The notes under the pieces are model-generated. The model did no database searches, was not told the DNA's origin, and saw nothing but the letters and a program-made list of their open reading frames with translations. From Roseibium porphyridii (GTDB lineage: Bacteria > Pseudomonadota > Alphaproteobacteria > Rhizobiales > Stappiaceae): a DNA stretch of 64,000 nt. Location of the stretch: positions 2,956,001-3,020,000 of the forward strand of contig NZ_CP120863.1 in assembly GCF_026191725.2 (NCBI RefSeq), read 5' to 3'. Shown here in pieces: positions 41,814-50,241 of this stretch (position 1 is the first letter of the stretch; each line of letters opens with the position of its first letter). The position numbers and the translations under genes are program-made.

Positions 41814-43343
41814 CTAGACCGCAATCGACGAGGGTGCGACGCGCGCTGACTGGAACTGATCCGTTAGCGCACCGTTTTCGTCTGTCACCTGCAGCGGTTC
41901 AAAATCACTTTCAAAGCGGCTGGGGAGGCGATGTTGTGGCTGGTAGGCGGACCTGAGCTGATCTGTCATGGCGCTGTAGGTCAGTGGTGGCTCTTTAAAG
42001 GACTGATACATCTGGCGCGGACTGCCGATGCCTGCATTCCAACCGAACCGGTGTAATGGCCGGACTGCAGCAAGTATCGTCTGTTCAAGATCAAAGTGCT
42101 TACGCCAATGCCAGGCATGGGCGAGTGTGTGGCGCGTCAAGGCGCTCTTACGGCCACGAAATTTCAAAAGGTCCCTCAGAAAAGGCACGACTTTCTCAAC
42201 GGGCTCTTTTGGCCATTCGACAAGTTTTTGACCGTCCATGTCGCTGAGCAGGACATTCGGCATCATACGGCCTTCTCGTGCTGCCTTGTCGAAATATGGG
42301 GTTCCTGTAATCGGGATGGTCATGGACAAAAGTCCCGGAAGAGGCACTCGGTGGTTCGCCAGAAGACCGGACAATTGGTCGTCGACTTCTGCGACAGTCT
42401 GATGTGCAAAGTCGATGATCATGCCGTAGTCGAAGAAAATACCGTTTTCCGCGCAAGCTTCGGTTAAGGTCAGCGGGTCGGAAGAAAGACTTTGTTTCTT
42501 GTTGAAGGTCCGAAGAAGGGCAGGGTCCAACGTCTCGACGCCCGAAAAAATGCCCTTGCAGCCGTTTTCAGCCATGAGTTTGAGATTTTCTGGACGTTTG
42601 AAAAAGTCTCCGGTGACAAGGGCTCCCCATCCTCGGAATTGTCCCCGGCGCCATCTGTCGCCGATTTTCTTAACCCGCCACTCAAAGCTCCCACGATTGT
42701 TACCGTAAAAGTTATTGTCGAGAACCATGACACAGACAGCCTTGCCGATTGCGTCCAGCTGGCTGTCGATCGAGTGCTCGGAATGAGCTGTATAGGCGCG
42801 GCCTTCTCCGGAAAGGGAGCAAAAGGAACAGGCAAAGTTACAGTTCTTTGTCGTTTCCAGATAGGCGATCCCCATGCTCGGCGATGTCAGGTCAAATCTG
42901 GGGGCGGTTGCGTCAGAAACGTGACCTCTGGAAAGAACGGCCTCGATGACTTCGGCAATTTCTTCAACATCGCCCTGGCAGGAATAGTCAAAGACCCTGT
43001 CACAGATTGCGGGAAGAGCCCGCGCAATCGGGCCACCAATGACGCCGACAACGTTCGGATTGAAATGCCTGCAATAGGCCAAGAGTTGCCGTGCTCTGTC
43101 GAACGCAGCCGTCAGGCCCGTGAAGACCACCATATCCGGCCATTCGAACTGACGCCGATCAAGCAGTGCACCGTGATACACCTCGTCCCATACGCGAACT
43201 TCGGCGAGGGCGGGGTTGAAATATCCTGCCAGGTAATAGGGTGCCATTGCCCGCGGCACGAACAAGCGCGTCGGCGTTGCCGATCTCCAAGGGTCGAAGT
43301 AAGCGTTGACGATCAGAATTCGGCTCTTGCGGCCTGCTTGCAT
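41814..43343 (-). CDS. B12-binding-type radical SAM protein
   Basis: 509 residues. Residues 1-140 resemble a cobalamin-binding Rossmann domain (SRILIVNAYFDPW...DMVVFTGLTAAFDRARQLLAYCRHFNPNVVGVIGGPIARALP). The radical SAM domain has the [4Fe-4S] motif C168-x3-C172-x2-C175 in TKNCNFACSFCSL, then VLDNNFYGN and GIFSGVETLDPALLRTFNKKQ. It belongs to the B12-dependent methylase-like class (BchE, oxidative cyclases), substrate unknown. The ATG at 43343 has CGGAG 5 bases before it; the TTG at 43439 would add 32 basic residues. Divergent from a cNMP-CPBP fusion. Confidence 0.85.
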   Translation of the reverse strand: MQAGRKSRILIVNAYFDPWRSATPTRLFVPRAMAPYYLAGYFNPALAEVRVWDEVYHGALLDRRQFEWPDMVVFTGLTAAFDRARQLLAYCRHFNPNVVGVIGGPIARALPAICDRVFDYSCQGDVEEIAEVIEAVLSRGHVSDATAPRFDLTSPSMGIAYLETTKNCNFACSFCSLSGEGRAYTAHSEHSIDSQLDAIGKAVCVMVLDNNFYGNNRGSFEWRVKKIGDRWRRGQFRGWGALVTGDFFKRPENLKLMAENGCKGIFSGVETLDPALLRTFNKKQSLSSDPLTLTEACAENGIFFDYGMIIDFAHQTVAEVDDQLSGLLANHRVPLPGLLSMTIPITGTPYFDKAAREGRMMPNVLLSDMDGQKLVEWPKEPVEKVVPFLRDLLKFRGRKSALTRHTLAHAWHWRKHFDLEQTILAAVRPLHRFGWNAGIGSPRQMYQSFKEPPLTYSAMTDQLRSAYQPQHRLPSRFESDFEPLQVTDENGALTDQFQSARVAPSSIAV

Positions 43344-43530
43344 GCTGTCTCCGAATGCCACTCTTTTGGCTGGTTTTCCTCTTGTGGCAAGTTTGCGGGC
43401 AAACCTTGCATATCGGCGTGGAATAGTCTTCCCGTTCAAAGGCTAAGTAGCATTTTATGAACACCTTGATGCTAACGATCCGGGTTTAAATGATCTGTTT
43501 TCACACATAAACGCAGTCGACCGCCATTTC

Positions 43531-44625
43531 ATGGAAATGATCGAACACTTCAGGAAACACGATGCTTTTGCGCATCTGAACGATGCCGTCCTTGCGGGCA
43601 TCTGTTCGGTCTCAAAGACAATCGACGTTCCTGAGCACCAGTTTATTGTGCGAGAGGGTGAAGAGACCTCAGATCTTTATCTGCTGATTGACGGTGAGGC
43701 ACGCGCGGTCAGGCGAGATCCGGGCGGCGGCGACATCAAGCTGAATGTGATTAGGACCGGTGAATGCGTCGGAGAACTTGCCTTCCTGGACGGTGCGCCC
43801 AGATCCGCCTCGGTGGTTGCGGAATCGCCCTGCAAACTTATCAAGATCCCAGTGGATGCCTTGAGAGCCCTGCCTGACGGTGCGATGGTGACAGGTGAGT
43901 TGAAAGGTGCGCTGGCTGGCGTCGTTGTCAAACGGGCACGTAGCTTGAGTGACGAAATGCTGGCCGCGCTGCGCGAACAACTCGCAGCCAAGACCCTGCA
44001 GAACCAGTTCGGTTACTTTCTGGTTTTCACCATTGCGCTGTTTCTGATCTCAACTTCGCTTTTCTATCTCGTTGCCGAGCGCTACGTGAAGGATGTCTAT
44101 GATCCCGGATTTTCCTGGCAGACGATCCTGCTTTTTGCGATTCCCTGCCTGATCATCATCAAGGCCATGAAGATACCACCGGCTCAACTCGGGTTGCGCC
44201 GGGAGGGGCTGGCGAAGTCACTTGCACAGTCCTTTGGTATCTGCGTGGTTTTGTCGATTCCGATCGGAATTTACCTGCTTTTCTTTAAGCAGGTCCAAGC
44301 GCCAGTCACCGGCGGCGTCAGGGTTGATCTGCTCTTTTTGACGCAATACCTGTTTCACACGGTGTTTCAGGAAATCGGATCAAGGGGGCTGATGCAGGGA
44401 CTGTTCCAGAAGTTCCTGGCCGATACCAAGGGGCACCGTGCGGTTCTCTTGACCAGCACGATATTTGCTTCGCTTCACCTGACATTCGGCGTGGATGCCG
44501 TCGTCATAACATTCTTCGCCAGCATCATTTTCGGGTATGTCTATCTCTATCAGAAGAACCTCGCAGGCGTGATTTTGATGCACTACTGGTTTGGCGTTCT
44601 GGCCGCGCTGATGGTCGCGATCTGA
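43531..44625 (+). CDS. Cyclic-nucleotide-binding / CPBP-type membrane protein fusion
   Basis: 364 residues. Residues 5-130 are a cNMP-binding domain: IDVPEHQFIVREGEETSDLYLLIDGEARAV, then GECVGELAFLDGAPRSASVVAESPCKLIKIP (phosphate-binding cassette GELAFLxGxPRSASV). Six or more membrane helices follow, carrying CPBP/Abi (type II CAAX protease) motifs: QEIGSRGLMQG (Gln280, Glu281, Arg285), FASLHLTFG (His316) and LMHYWFG (His351). The usual first Glu of EExxxR is Gln here, so protease activity may be altered. The combination implies membrane activity controlled by cAMP or cGMP, which the two cyclases in the window could supply. Starts: ATG 43531 or 43537. Confidence 0.85.
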   Translation: MEMIEHFRKHDAFAHLNDAVLAGICSVSKTIDVPEHQFIVREGEETSDLYLLIDGEARAVRRDPGGGDIKLNVIRTGECVGELAFLDGAPRSASVVAESPCKLIKIPVDALRALPDGAMVTGELKGALAGVVVKRARSLSDEMLAALREQLAAKTLQNQFGYFLVFTIALFLISTSLFYLVAERYVKDVYDPGFSWQTILLFAIPCLIIIKAMKIPPAQLGLRREGLAKSLAQSFGICVVLSIPIGIYLLFFKQVQAPVTGGVRVDLLFLTQYLFHTVFQEIGSRGLMQGLFQKFLADTKGHRAVLLTSTIFASLHLTFGVDAVVITFFASIIFGYVYLYQKNLAGVILMHYWFGVLAALMVAI

Positions 44626-44685
44626 TATTTACTGAAAATACCCGGCAGAAGACAAAACCGAATACACCTATACGCACGAGACGCA

Positions 44686-44721
44686 GCAAGTCCGGTGGGC
44701 CGAAACCCACCGGGCGCTTGC
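44686..44721. terminator. Strong hairpin between convergent genes
   Basis: CCGGTGGG at 44692-44699 pairs with CCCACCGG at 44706-44713, and outer GCAAG/CTTGC extend the stem across a small bulge. It lies between the stops of the fusion gene and hisI. There is no T-run on either side, so it may block transcripts or protect 3' ends and is not a classical terminator. Confidence 0.45.
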
Positions 44722-44734
44722 GTATGAACCTTCT

Positions 44735-45211
44735 TCACAACTGGGTCGGATTGGGTGCGTCTCCATAAACCTCAATCGGATCAAAGGCTTTCTCTGTTTC
44801 CGTGAAGTTGAGTTCAATTGGCCCATTCTCAACCTTTGTCGGAACAGCACGATAGAAACAGGAGCGGTACCCAACGTGACAGCTGGCACCGCCTTCGACA
44901 GCAACTCGTAACCAGACCGCGTCCTGGTCGTCATCGATCCTCATTTCAACGACTTTCTGGATGAGCCCGCTGGTCGCACCCTTGTGCCAAAGACACTTGC
45001 GGCTGCGGCTCCAATAGTGGGCTTCACCGGTGTTGACGGTATTCAGCAAGGCTTCTTCGTTCATCACGCCCATCATCAGAACGTCACCGGTTTCTGCATC
45101 GGTCGTGACGACGGGAAGAAGGCCGTTCTCGTCAAACTTGGGGGCAAGAAATTTGCCCTCTTCGACTTGCTCAACGGAGACGCGGCTCGCGAATGGTTGC
45201 ACATCAGACAT
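44735..45211 (-). CDS. hisI: Phosphoribosyl-AMP cyclohydrolase
   Basis: 158 residues, single-domain HisI. It opens the adenine ring of PR-AMP in the third step of histidine synthesis and needs Zn and Mg. Visible: [39 protein letters not shown], then [32 protein letters not shown], which hold the metal-binding cysteines and the DxDxD-like acidic triad. Its ATG overlaps the folE stop as TAATG. No HisE domain is fused. Confidence 0.95.
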   Translation of the reverse strand: MSDVQPFASRVSVEQVEEGKFLAPKFDENGLLPVVTTDAETGDVLMMGVMNEEALLNTVNTGEAHYWSRSRKCLWHKGATSGLIQKVVEMRIDDDQDAVWLRVAVEGGASCHVGYRSCFYRAVPTKVENGPIELNFTETEKAFDPIEVYGDAPNPTQL

Positions 45212-45849
45212 TATCCCATTCCTCCTGTCGACACAGAAACGGAGGACAGGAAATCTCTGCGCAATTCAGGATCTGTTTGAAATTCTCCCAGCAGTTTCCT
45301 GGTCAACATCGATACGCCGGGTTTTCTGACACCACGCGTTGTCATGCACATGTGAGCCGCTTCGATCACCACGGCAACTCCTCTCGGCTGAAGAACTTCC
45401 TGAATGGTGTCGGCAATCTGAGAAGTCAGGGTTTCCTGGATTTGAAGACGTTTTGCATAAACCTCGACAACGCGTGCGATCTTGCTGATGCCGACAACAC
45501 GATTTGCTGGAAGATAGGCAACGTGCACTTTGCCGATGATCGGAACAACGTGGTGTTCGCAATGCGATTCCATCCGCATGTTCCTGAGCACGATCAAATC
45601 ATCGTAATCATTGGTCTCTTCAAACGTTCGAGCGAGCAGGTCCGCAGGGTCGACCGTGTATCCTTCGAAAAACTCTTCATAGGCGCGCACAACGCGGGCA
45701 GGCGTATCCACCAAGCCTTCACGGTCCGGATTATCCCCACTCCATTCCAGCAAAACACGTACAGCCGCCTCGGCGTCTTCACGAGAGGGGCGCAGCCCGT
45801 GCTCTTTGCGATGCTCTGCCATGGCCGCAACGCTCGCAGCGTAAGTCAT
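45211..45849 (-). CDS. folE: GTP cyclohydrolase I
   Basis: 212 residues. FolE converts GTP to 7,8-dihydroneopterin triphosphate, the first step of folate synthesis. The zinc ligands are in [39 protein letters not shown] (Cys, His) and [15 protein letters not shown] (Cys). It is first in a two-gene operon with hisI, also a Zn enzyme. It is divergent from the NTF2-like gene and, beyond that, two COG0523 metallochaperone genes. Confidence 0.95.
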   Translation of the reverse strand: MTYAASVAAMAEHRKEHGLRPSREDAEAAVRVLLEWSGDNPDREGLVDTPARVVRAYEEFFEGYTVDPADLLARTFEETNDYDDLIVLRNMRMESHCEHHVVPIIGKVHVAYLPANRVVGISKIARVVEVYAKRLQIQETLTSQIADTIQEVLQPRGVAVVIEAAHMCMTTRGVRKPGVSMLTRKLLGEFQTDPELRRDFLSSVSVSTGGMG

Positions 45850-46133
45850 TGTTTTTAAAACCTCGTTCGTTGATTTTGCAGGCTTAAGTGCGACATGACT
45901 GCACGATATTTGAACCGCGCATTCGCGTGACTTTCGAAACCTCTATCGACATCGTCAGCGCTGTCATTCGCTCCAGAATTTGAAAGCAATCATTTGCTTC
46001 AAGAAAAGAAATTTCCCGCTTCCTTGAATCTGACTTGGTACGATATAACATAACATATGACAATTGGAATGGGTCTGCGGATCAGGCGTCTGCCGCTTTG
46101 ATAGGAGAGCGGGCTAACGACTGCACGACAGCA

Positions 46134-46598
46134 ATGCCAAGAGCCTCAGGATCAGGACGAATTCGGGAGTTGGAATTGAAGCGAAACCTAGCTGAACGCG
46201 CTCAACAACTTCAGGGACCCCGCTATCGCGGTGCGCGTTCGACGTTGGTGAACTGGACGGAAGCTGTTGCTGCAGGACAAATCGAAGGGATCTTGAAGCT
46301 CTACGCACCTGACGCAGTTCTTGTGCCGACGCTTTCCAACGAGATCGTCTTTTCAGAAGACGACCGCCGTCGATACTTTGAGTTTTTTCTGTCCGACGGA
46401 GTGCCGAGTTGCGAGATCAAGCGCGATGAAGTCCGGATTGATCAACAAAACAGTACGGTCTTGATTGGCGGTATCTATTGTTTTGTCTTCCCCCGGAAAA
46501 GCGGTGTGGAAAAGGTGCCTGCCAGATTTCTTTTTACATTCGAGGAGTTTGGTACGCGTTGGCTGATAACCGGTCATCACTCTTCACGCTGTGTTTGA
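46134..46598 (+). CDS. NTF2-like (SnoaL/SgcJ-type) protein
   Basis: About 154 residues. The C-terminal 125 form one SnoaL/NTF2-like cone domain: TLVNWTEAVAAGQIEGILKLYAPDAVLVPTLSNEIVFSEDDRRRYFEFFLS, then IGGIYCFVFPRKSGVEKVPARFLFTFEEFGTRWLITGHHSS. The group resembles the CaMKII association domain-type proteins. There is no catalytic signature. The start is uncertain: ATG 46134 is used, and the N-terminal 30 residues are basic and not conserved. It precedes the COG0523 pair by 57 bp. Confidence 0.7.
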   Translation: MPRASGSGRIRELELKRNLAERAQQLQGPRYRGARSTLVNWTEAVAAGQIEGILKLYAPDAVLVPTLSNEIVFSEDDRRRYFEFFLSDGVPSCEIKRDEVRIDQQNSTVLIGGIYCFVFPRKSGVEKVPARFLFTFEEFGTRWLITGHHSSRCV

Positions 46599-46655
46599 AC
46601 TGACACGGCAAATACAGATCCTTTCACCCCAATCAGCGCAAGTGACCAGCATTTC

Positions 46656-47810
46656 ATGACGCTTCCCGACCGAATTCCTGTTTTCTTGTTGAGTGGTTTT
46701 CTGGGCTCCGGCAAATCAACCCTGCTGAACGCGTTCTTAAATGATCCTGCAGTTGAGGACACGGCGGTGATCATCAACGAGTTCGGCGACATTCCAGTCG
46801 ACCACCTCCTGGTCCGTCAAGGCGAGACAACAATCAGTCAGGTCTCCACCGGCTGCTTATGCTGCTCGGACACGACAGACATTCGTCAAACCCTCGAAGA
46901 TCTCCAAAGTGCGGCCTCTTCCGGCCTGACGGGTGGGTTCTCGCGGGTGATTGTGGAGATGAGCGGGCTCGGGGATCCAGCTCCGCTCGTCAACGCATTT
47001 TCAGCCGGTGACAATGCTGCGGGTCCTGCATTTTACCTCGCCGGTGTGGTTACCCTCTTTGATACCGTCACCGGTGCCAGCACAATTGAAAACCATTTCG
47101 AGGCGTTCAAACAGATTGCCTTTGCTGACCGGATCGTCCTTACCAAAACCGACCTGGTTGAAGAGCCGAAGACCTCAACAGAGTGTTCCGGGCTTTTCGG
47201 TGAATTGCGAGCGCTGAACCCAAGTGCCGACATTGTTGATCGCCAGTCGGTCGATCTTTCAACCTTGTTTTCTCCAAGGCCTTATACGGCCGTCGAACGA
47301 GGAGAAGATGTTGCTGGTTGGCTGGCTCTCGAGGCCGCATTGGCACTGGAGGACGGTCATGGCGATGCATCGGGATCGGATACCGTCAATCTCAGGCACG
47401 GTTCAGGTATTCGGACATTCAGCATTGTGCGCGATGATCCATTGCCGAAGTCAAATCTGGACCAGTTTTTCGATCTTCTTCAGAACTCCGCAGGACAGAG
47501 GCTCTTGCGTGTCAAGGGGATCGTTGCCACCAGTGATACCCCCGAAAAACCGTTGATTGTCCACGCAGTTCAACATGTTGTTTCCGAACCTGTGCGTCTT
47601 GGCGCGTGGCCCGATGAAGACCGCCGGACACGACTGGTCTTCATTACCAACGGTATAGATCCCGGACCGGTGCGCGATTTGTTTGCGGCGGTGACCAACA
47701 CCACTCCCTTTTCGTTCACGAAGTCACTCAAAGTCGCCGGAGCAGCCATTTTGGGCCCTGTCTCCCGCACGTTTTCCAACCTCACCAGCACTTCTCGGAG
47801 GTCACAATGA
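46656..47810 (+). CDS. COG0523 (CobW/ZNG1) GTPase, first copy
   Basis: 384 residues. Walker A GFLGSGKST at 14-22, the metal motif CLCC at 67-70 (GCLCC), VIVEMSGLGDPAPL (Walker B region), TKTD near residue 162 for guanine. The C-terminal CobW_C domain holds RLLRVKGIVATSDTPEKPLIVHAVQHVVSEP. Members deliver Zn, Co or Fe to client enzymes using GTP. There is no His-rich linker, unlike the next gene. It overlaps the second copy by 4 bp (ATGA). Confidence 0.9.
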   Translation: MTLPDRIPVFLLSGFLGSGKSTLLNAFLNDPAVEDTAVIINEFGDIPVDHLLVRQGETTISQVSTGCLCCSDTTDIRQTLEDLQSAASSGLTGGFSRVIVEMSGLGDPAPLVNAFSAGDNAAGPAFYLAGVVTLFDTVTGASTIENHFEAFKQIAFADRIVLTKTDLVEEPKTSTECSGLFGELRALNPSADIVDRQSVDLSTLFSPRPYTAVERGEDVAGWLALEAALALEDGHGDASGSDTVNLRHGSGIRTFSIVRDDPLPKSNLDQFFDLLQNSAGQRLLRVKGIVATSDTPEKPLIVHAVQHVVSEPVRLGAWPDEDRRTRLVFITNGIDPGPVRDLFAAVTNTTPFSFTKSLKVAGAAILGPVSRTFSNLTSTSRRSQ

Positions 47811-48796
47811 ACACATTGGACAAGACGCCTGTTACCGTACTTACCGGTTATCTCGGGGCTGGAAAAACCACTCTGCTCAACCGCATTCTTTCGGAAAATC
47901 ATGGAAAGCGATACGCGGTTATTGTCAACGAATTCGGCGATGTCGGAATCGACAATGATCTTGTTGTCGATGCGGATGAAGAAGTCTTTGAAATGAACAA
48001 CGGATGTATCTGCTGCACGGTTCGCGGCGACCTCATCCGGATCATTGAAGGCTTGATGAAACGACGAAACCACTTTGATGCGATCCTGATCGAAACAACC
48101 GGATTGGCCGATCCGGCTCCGGTTGCTCAAACCTTTTTCGTTGATGAAGACGTGCAGTCAAAGACCAAGCTTGATGCGATCGTAACCGTGGTTGACGCCA
48201 AACATCTCCTCGACGAGATCGACAAGGCGCATGAAGCCCAGGAACAGCTGGCCTTTGCTGATATTGTGCTCTTGAACAAGGTTGACCTGGTCGGTGAGGA
48301 GGGGCTCGGCGAAGTGGAAAAGAGGATCCGCAGGATCAACCCGACTGCCGTTATTCATCGCAGCGAAAGGTGTCAGGTCGACCTTGACAACATCTTGGGA
48401 CGGAGTGCCTTCGATCTCGACCGTGTGCTCGAAATCGAGCCGGAATTTCTGAAGCACTTTCATGATCATGACCACGACGACCATGTTGCGAGTTTCTCGT
48501 TGCTCAGTGATGCGCCGCTCGATCCGGAAAGGTTCTTTCCCTGGATACAATCGATTGCCCAGAACCATGGTCCTGACATGTTGCGCATGAAGGGGATCAT
48601 CGCATTTGCAGATGACGATGATCGCTTCGTAATGCAGGGTGTTCATATGCTGCTGGAGGGTGATCATCAGCGCCCTTGGAAGGCTGGAGAAAAGCGCACG
48701 ACCCGACTTGTCTTCATAGGCCGCGATCTCCCGCGTGATGCCTTTGAAGAGGGGTTCCGGAATTGCTTCGTTCAAGAGGGGGTTGCGGCTGAATGA
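47807..48796 (+). CDS. COG0523 (CobW/ZNG1) GTPase, second copy
   Basis: 329 residues. Walker A GYLGAGKTT at 14-22, CICC at 67-70, ILIETTGLADPAPVAQTFF, NKVD near residue 165. Between the GTPase and the CobW_C domain sits a metal-binding linker HFHDHDHDDH (about residues 220-229), a mark of Zn-handling members. C-terminal LRMKGIIAFADDDDRFVMQGVHMLLEG and RTTRLVFIGRDLPRD are typical. It is closer to the canonical Zn metallochaperone than the first copy. It overlaps both neighbours by 4 bp. Confidence 0.92.
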   Translation: MNTLDKTPVTVLTGYLGAGKTTLLNRILSENHGKRYAVIVNEFGDVGIDNDLVVDADEEVFEMNNGCICCTVRGDLIRIIEGLMKRRNHFDAILIETTGLADPAPVAQTFFVDEDVQSKTKLDAIVTVVDAKHLLDEIDKAHEAQEQLAFADIVLLNKVDLVGEEGLGEVEKRIRRINPTAVIHRSERCQVDLDNILGRSAFDLDRVLEIEPEFLKHFHDHDHDDHVASFSLLSDAPLDPERFFPWIQSIAQNHGPDMLRMKGIIAFADDDDRFVMQGVHMLLEGDHQRPWKAGEKRTTRLVFIGRDLPRDAFEEGFRNCFVQEGVAAE

Positions 48797-49068
48797 CCAA
48801 GTTCGACAATCCATTCGCACCAAAATTCAGCCGCTTGAAAGTCAAATCCTCTGAGATAAAGGGCTGGGTCCGTGAACTGTTGAGTTTGCCGGACGATACG
48901 CCGATTACCGTGGCGGAATTGGCCTGCCGGGATGAAGGGTGTCCGGATATTGAAACGGTAATCGGTGTTCTTGAACCCGACAAACCCATCGTGAAGTTTC
49001 GCCTGCACTCCACGATGACCGAGGTTACCAAGTCAGTGGTCGCTGAAGCCACAGGTACCAAGGTGTAA
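48793..49068 (+). CDS. Small conserved protein coupled to COG0523 genes (91 aa)
   Basis: 91 residues, soluble. It reads KVKSSEIKGWVRELLSLPDDTPITVAELACRDEGCPDIETVIGVLEPDKPIVKFRLHSTMTEVTKSVV. The two cysteines (C45, C50, in ACRDEGC) could bind metal or a cofactor. No known domain. It overlaps the second GTPase stop by 4 bp, so it is made with the GTPases and may be a client, partner or metal carrier. Confidence 0.75.
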   Translation: MTKFDNPFAPKFSRLKVKSSEIKGWVRELLSLPDDTPITVAELACRDEGCPDIETVIGVLEPDKPIVKFRLHSTMTEVTKSVVAEATGTKV

Positions 49069-49138
49069 TCGGGATACATACGGCCCTTTGGCATGCGATC
49101 GACGGAAGGTTTGTGTAAGGGCTGCAGCTTTGAAATGT

Positions 49139-50068
49139 CTAAGGTGACCAGCTCAAATCTGTCTTCTGCTCAGAGAGAGCCCAAAGCCTTGTGGCCTGTT
49201 CCTGTTCCAGGGTGAATGCCTCCAGCGGGCACTCACCGACAGGGCCGACCATTTCAAACCTTGTCGGGCCGTAGTATTTCTTTTCCTCCAATCCTTCCTC
49301 GGTGGCACACATGACCTCGGGCCAGGACCCTTTCTCGGCAGATTGCGCAAATGCCAGAAGCAGAATGGCCAAAACTCGGGTCTTCAGGTCGGCCGTGTCA
49401 CGGATCAAACCGGTTCGCGACGCGCCAGGGTGACACACCTGAACCTGAACGGTCTTTCCTGCTTTTTTCACCCGACGCTGAAGTTCATAGGCAAAGATCA
49501 TTTGCGCCAGTTTGCTTTGCGCGTAGGCGTTCCAAGCCGAATAACTATTGTCAAAATTCGGATCTTCAAACCGGATGCGTTTTTCGCCCATCTTGTAGCC
49601 GTTGCTGCCGACGACAACGATGCTGCCTGATGCTTCCTCGATCCGTTTGAAGAGCAGCCCACACAACAGGAAATGGCCGTAGTGGTTCACGCCGAGCTGG
49701 CTTTCGAAACCGTCCACGGTGAGTTGCTGCGTGGCGATCTGCGCGATGGCGGCGTTGCATATGAGGGCATCTATTTGGGGGACGGTTTGCAGAAGCTCTG
49801 CCGCAGCGTCCCGAACGCTTGCCAGTACAGCAAGGTCCATACGAACAAAACTGACGTCGGTTTGCGGCCCGAATTCCTGTTTCAATCTTTCGATCGCGAC
49901 GGCTGACTTCTCAGCGCTGCGGTTCATCATCACCACACGTGCGCCTTTGGAGAGCAGTATCCGCGCCGCTTCGAAACCTGTGCCCCCGTTTGCCCCTGTG
50001 ATGACGTAGGTTTTTCCTTTCAGGGAGCCGATACGTTCCGGCGTCCATCCTTTTGGTCCAAATCTCAT
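49139..50068 (-). CDS. SDR family oxidoreductase (retinol-dehydrogenase-like)
   Basis: About 309 residues. TYVITGANGGTGFEAARILLSKGARVVMMNR gives the NADP-type glycine loop, DALICNAAIA is the NNAG-equivalent, VVVGSNGYKMGEK holds the Ser region, WNAYAQSKLAQMIFA the YxxxK, and CHPGASRTGL the following loop. The length and C-terminus (CATEEGLEEKKYYGPTRFEMVGPVGECPLEA) match the retinol-dehydrogenase/WW-oxidoreductase-like group. It is divergent from an AraC regulator, which may control it. The ATG at 50068 follows GAG 6 bases upstream. Confidence 0.88.
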   Translation of the reverse strand: MRFGPKGWTPERIGSLKGKTYVITGANGGTGFEAARILLSKGARVVMMNRSAEKSAVAIERLKQEFGPQTDVSFVRMDLAVLASVRDAAAELLQTVPQIDALICNAAIAQIATQQLTVDGFESQLGVNHYGHFLLCGLLFKRIEEASGSIVVVGSNGYKMGEKRIRFEDPNFDNSYSAWNAYAQSKLAQMIFAYELQRRVKKAGKTVQVQVCHPGASRTGLIRDTADLKTRVLAILLLAFAQSAEKGSWPEVMCATEEGLEEKKYYGPTRFEMVGPVGECPLEAFTLEQEQATRLWALSEQKTDLSWSP

Positions 50069-50241
50069 TTTCAACTCGCATTTCTTCCTGCGATGGCAGG
50101 GCATTTCGGGAAGTGTTTCCACAAAGTTGAAATGAGAGATAACTCTCAAAGGTAATTGAAAACAGGCGAATTGGTCGCGATTAATTGCCTGATTGTATCG
50201 ATGGTGTTGATGAGTGTCGCTTTTCAGGGCAGGTTGCGGGA

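Noticed and set aside
46044..46058. Zur-box-like ATAACAT repeats
   Set aside because: The halves are direct and overlapping, not the inverted arrangement of a Zur site; used only as weak support for the zinc hypothesis.
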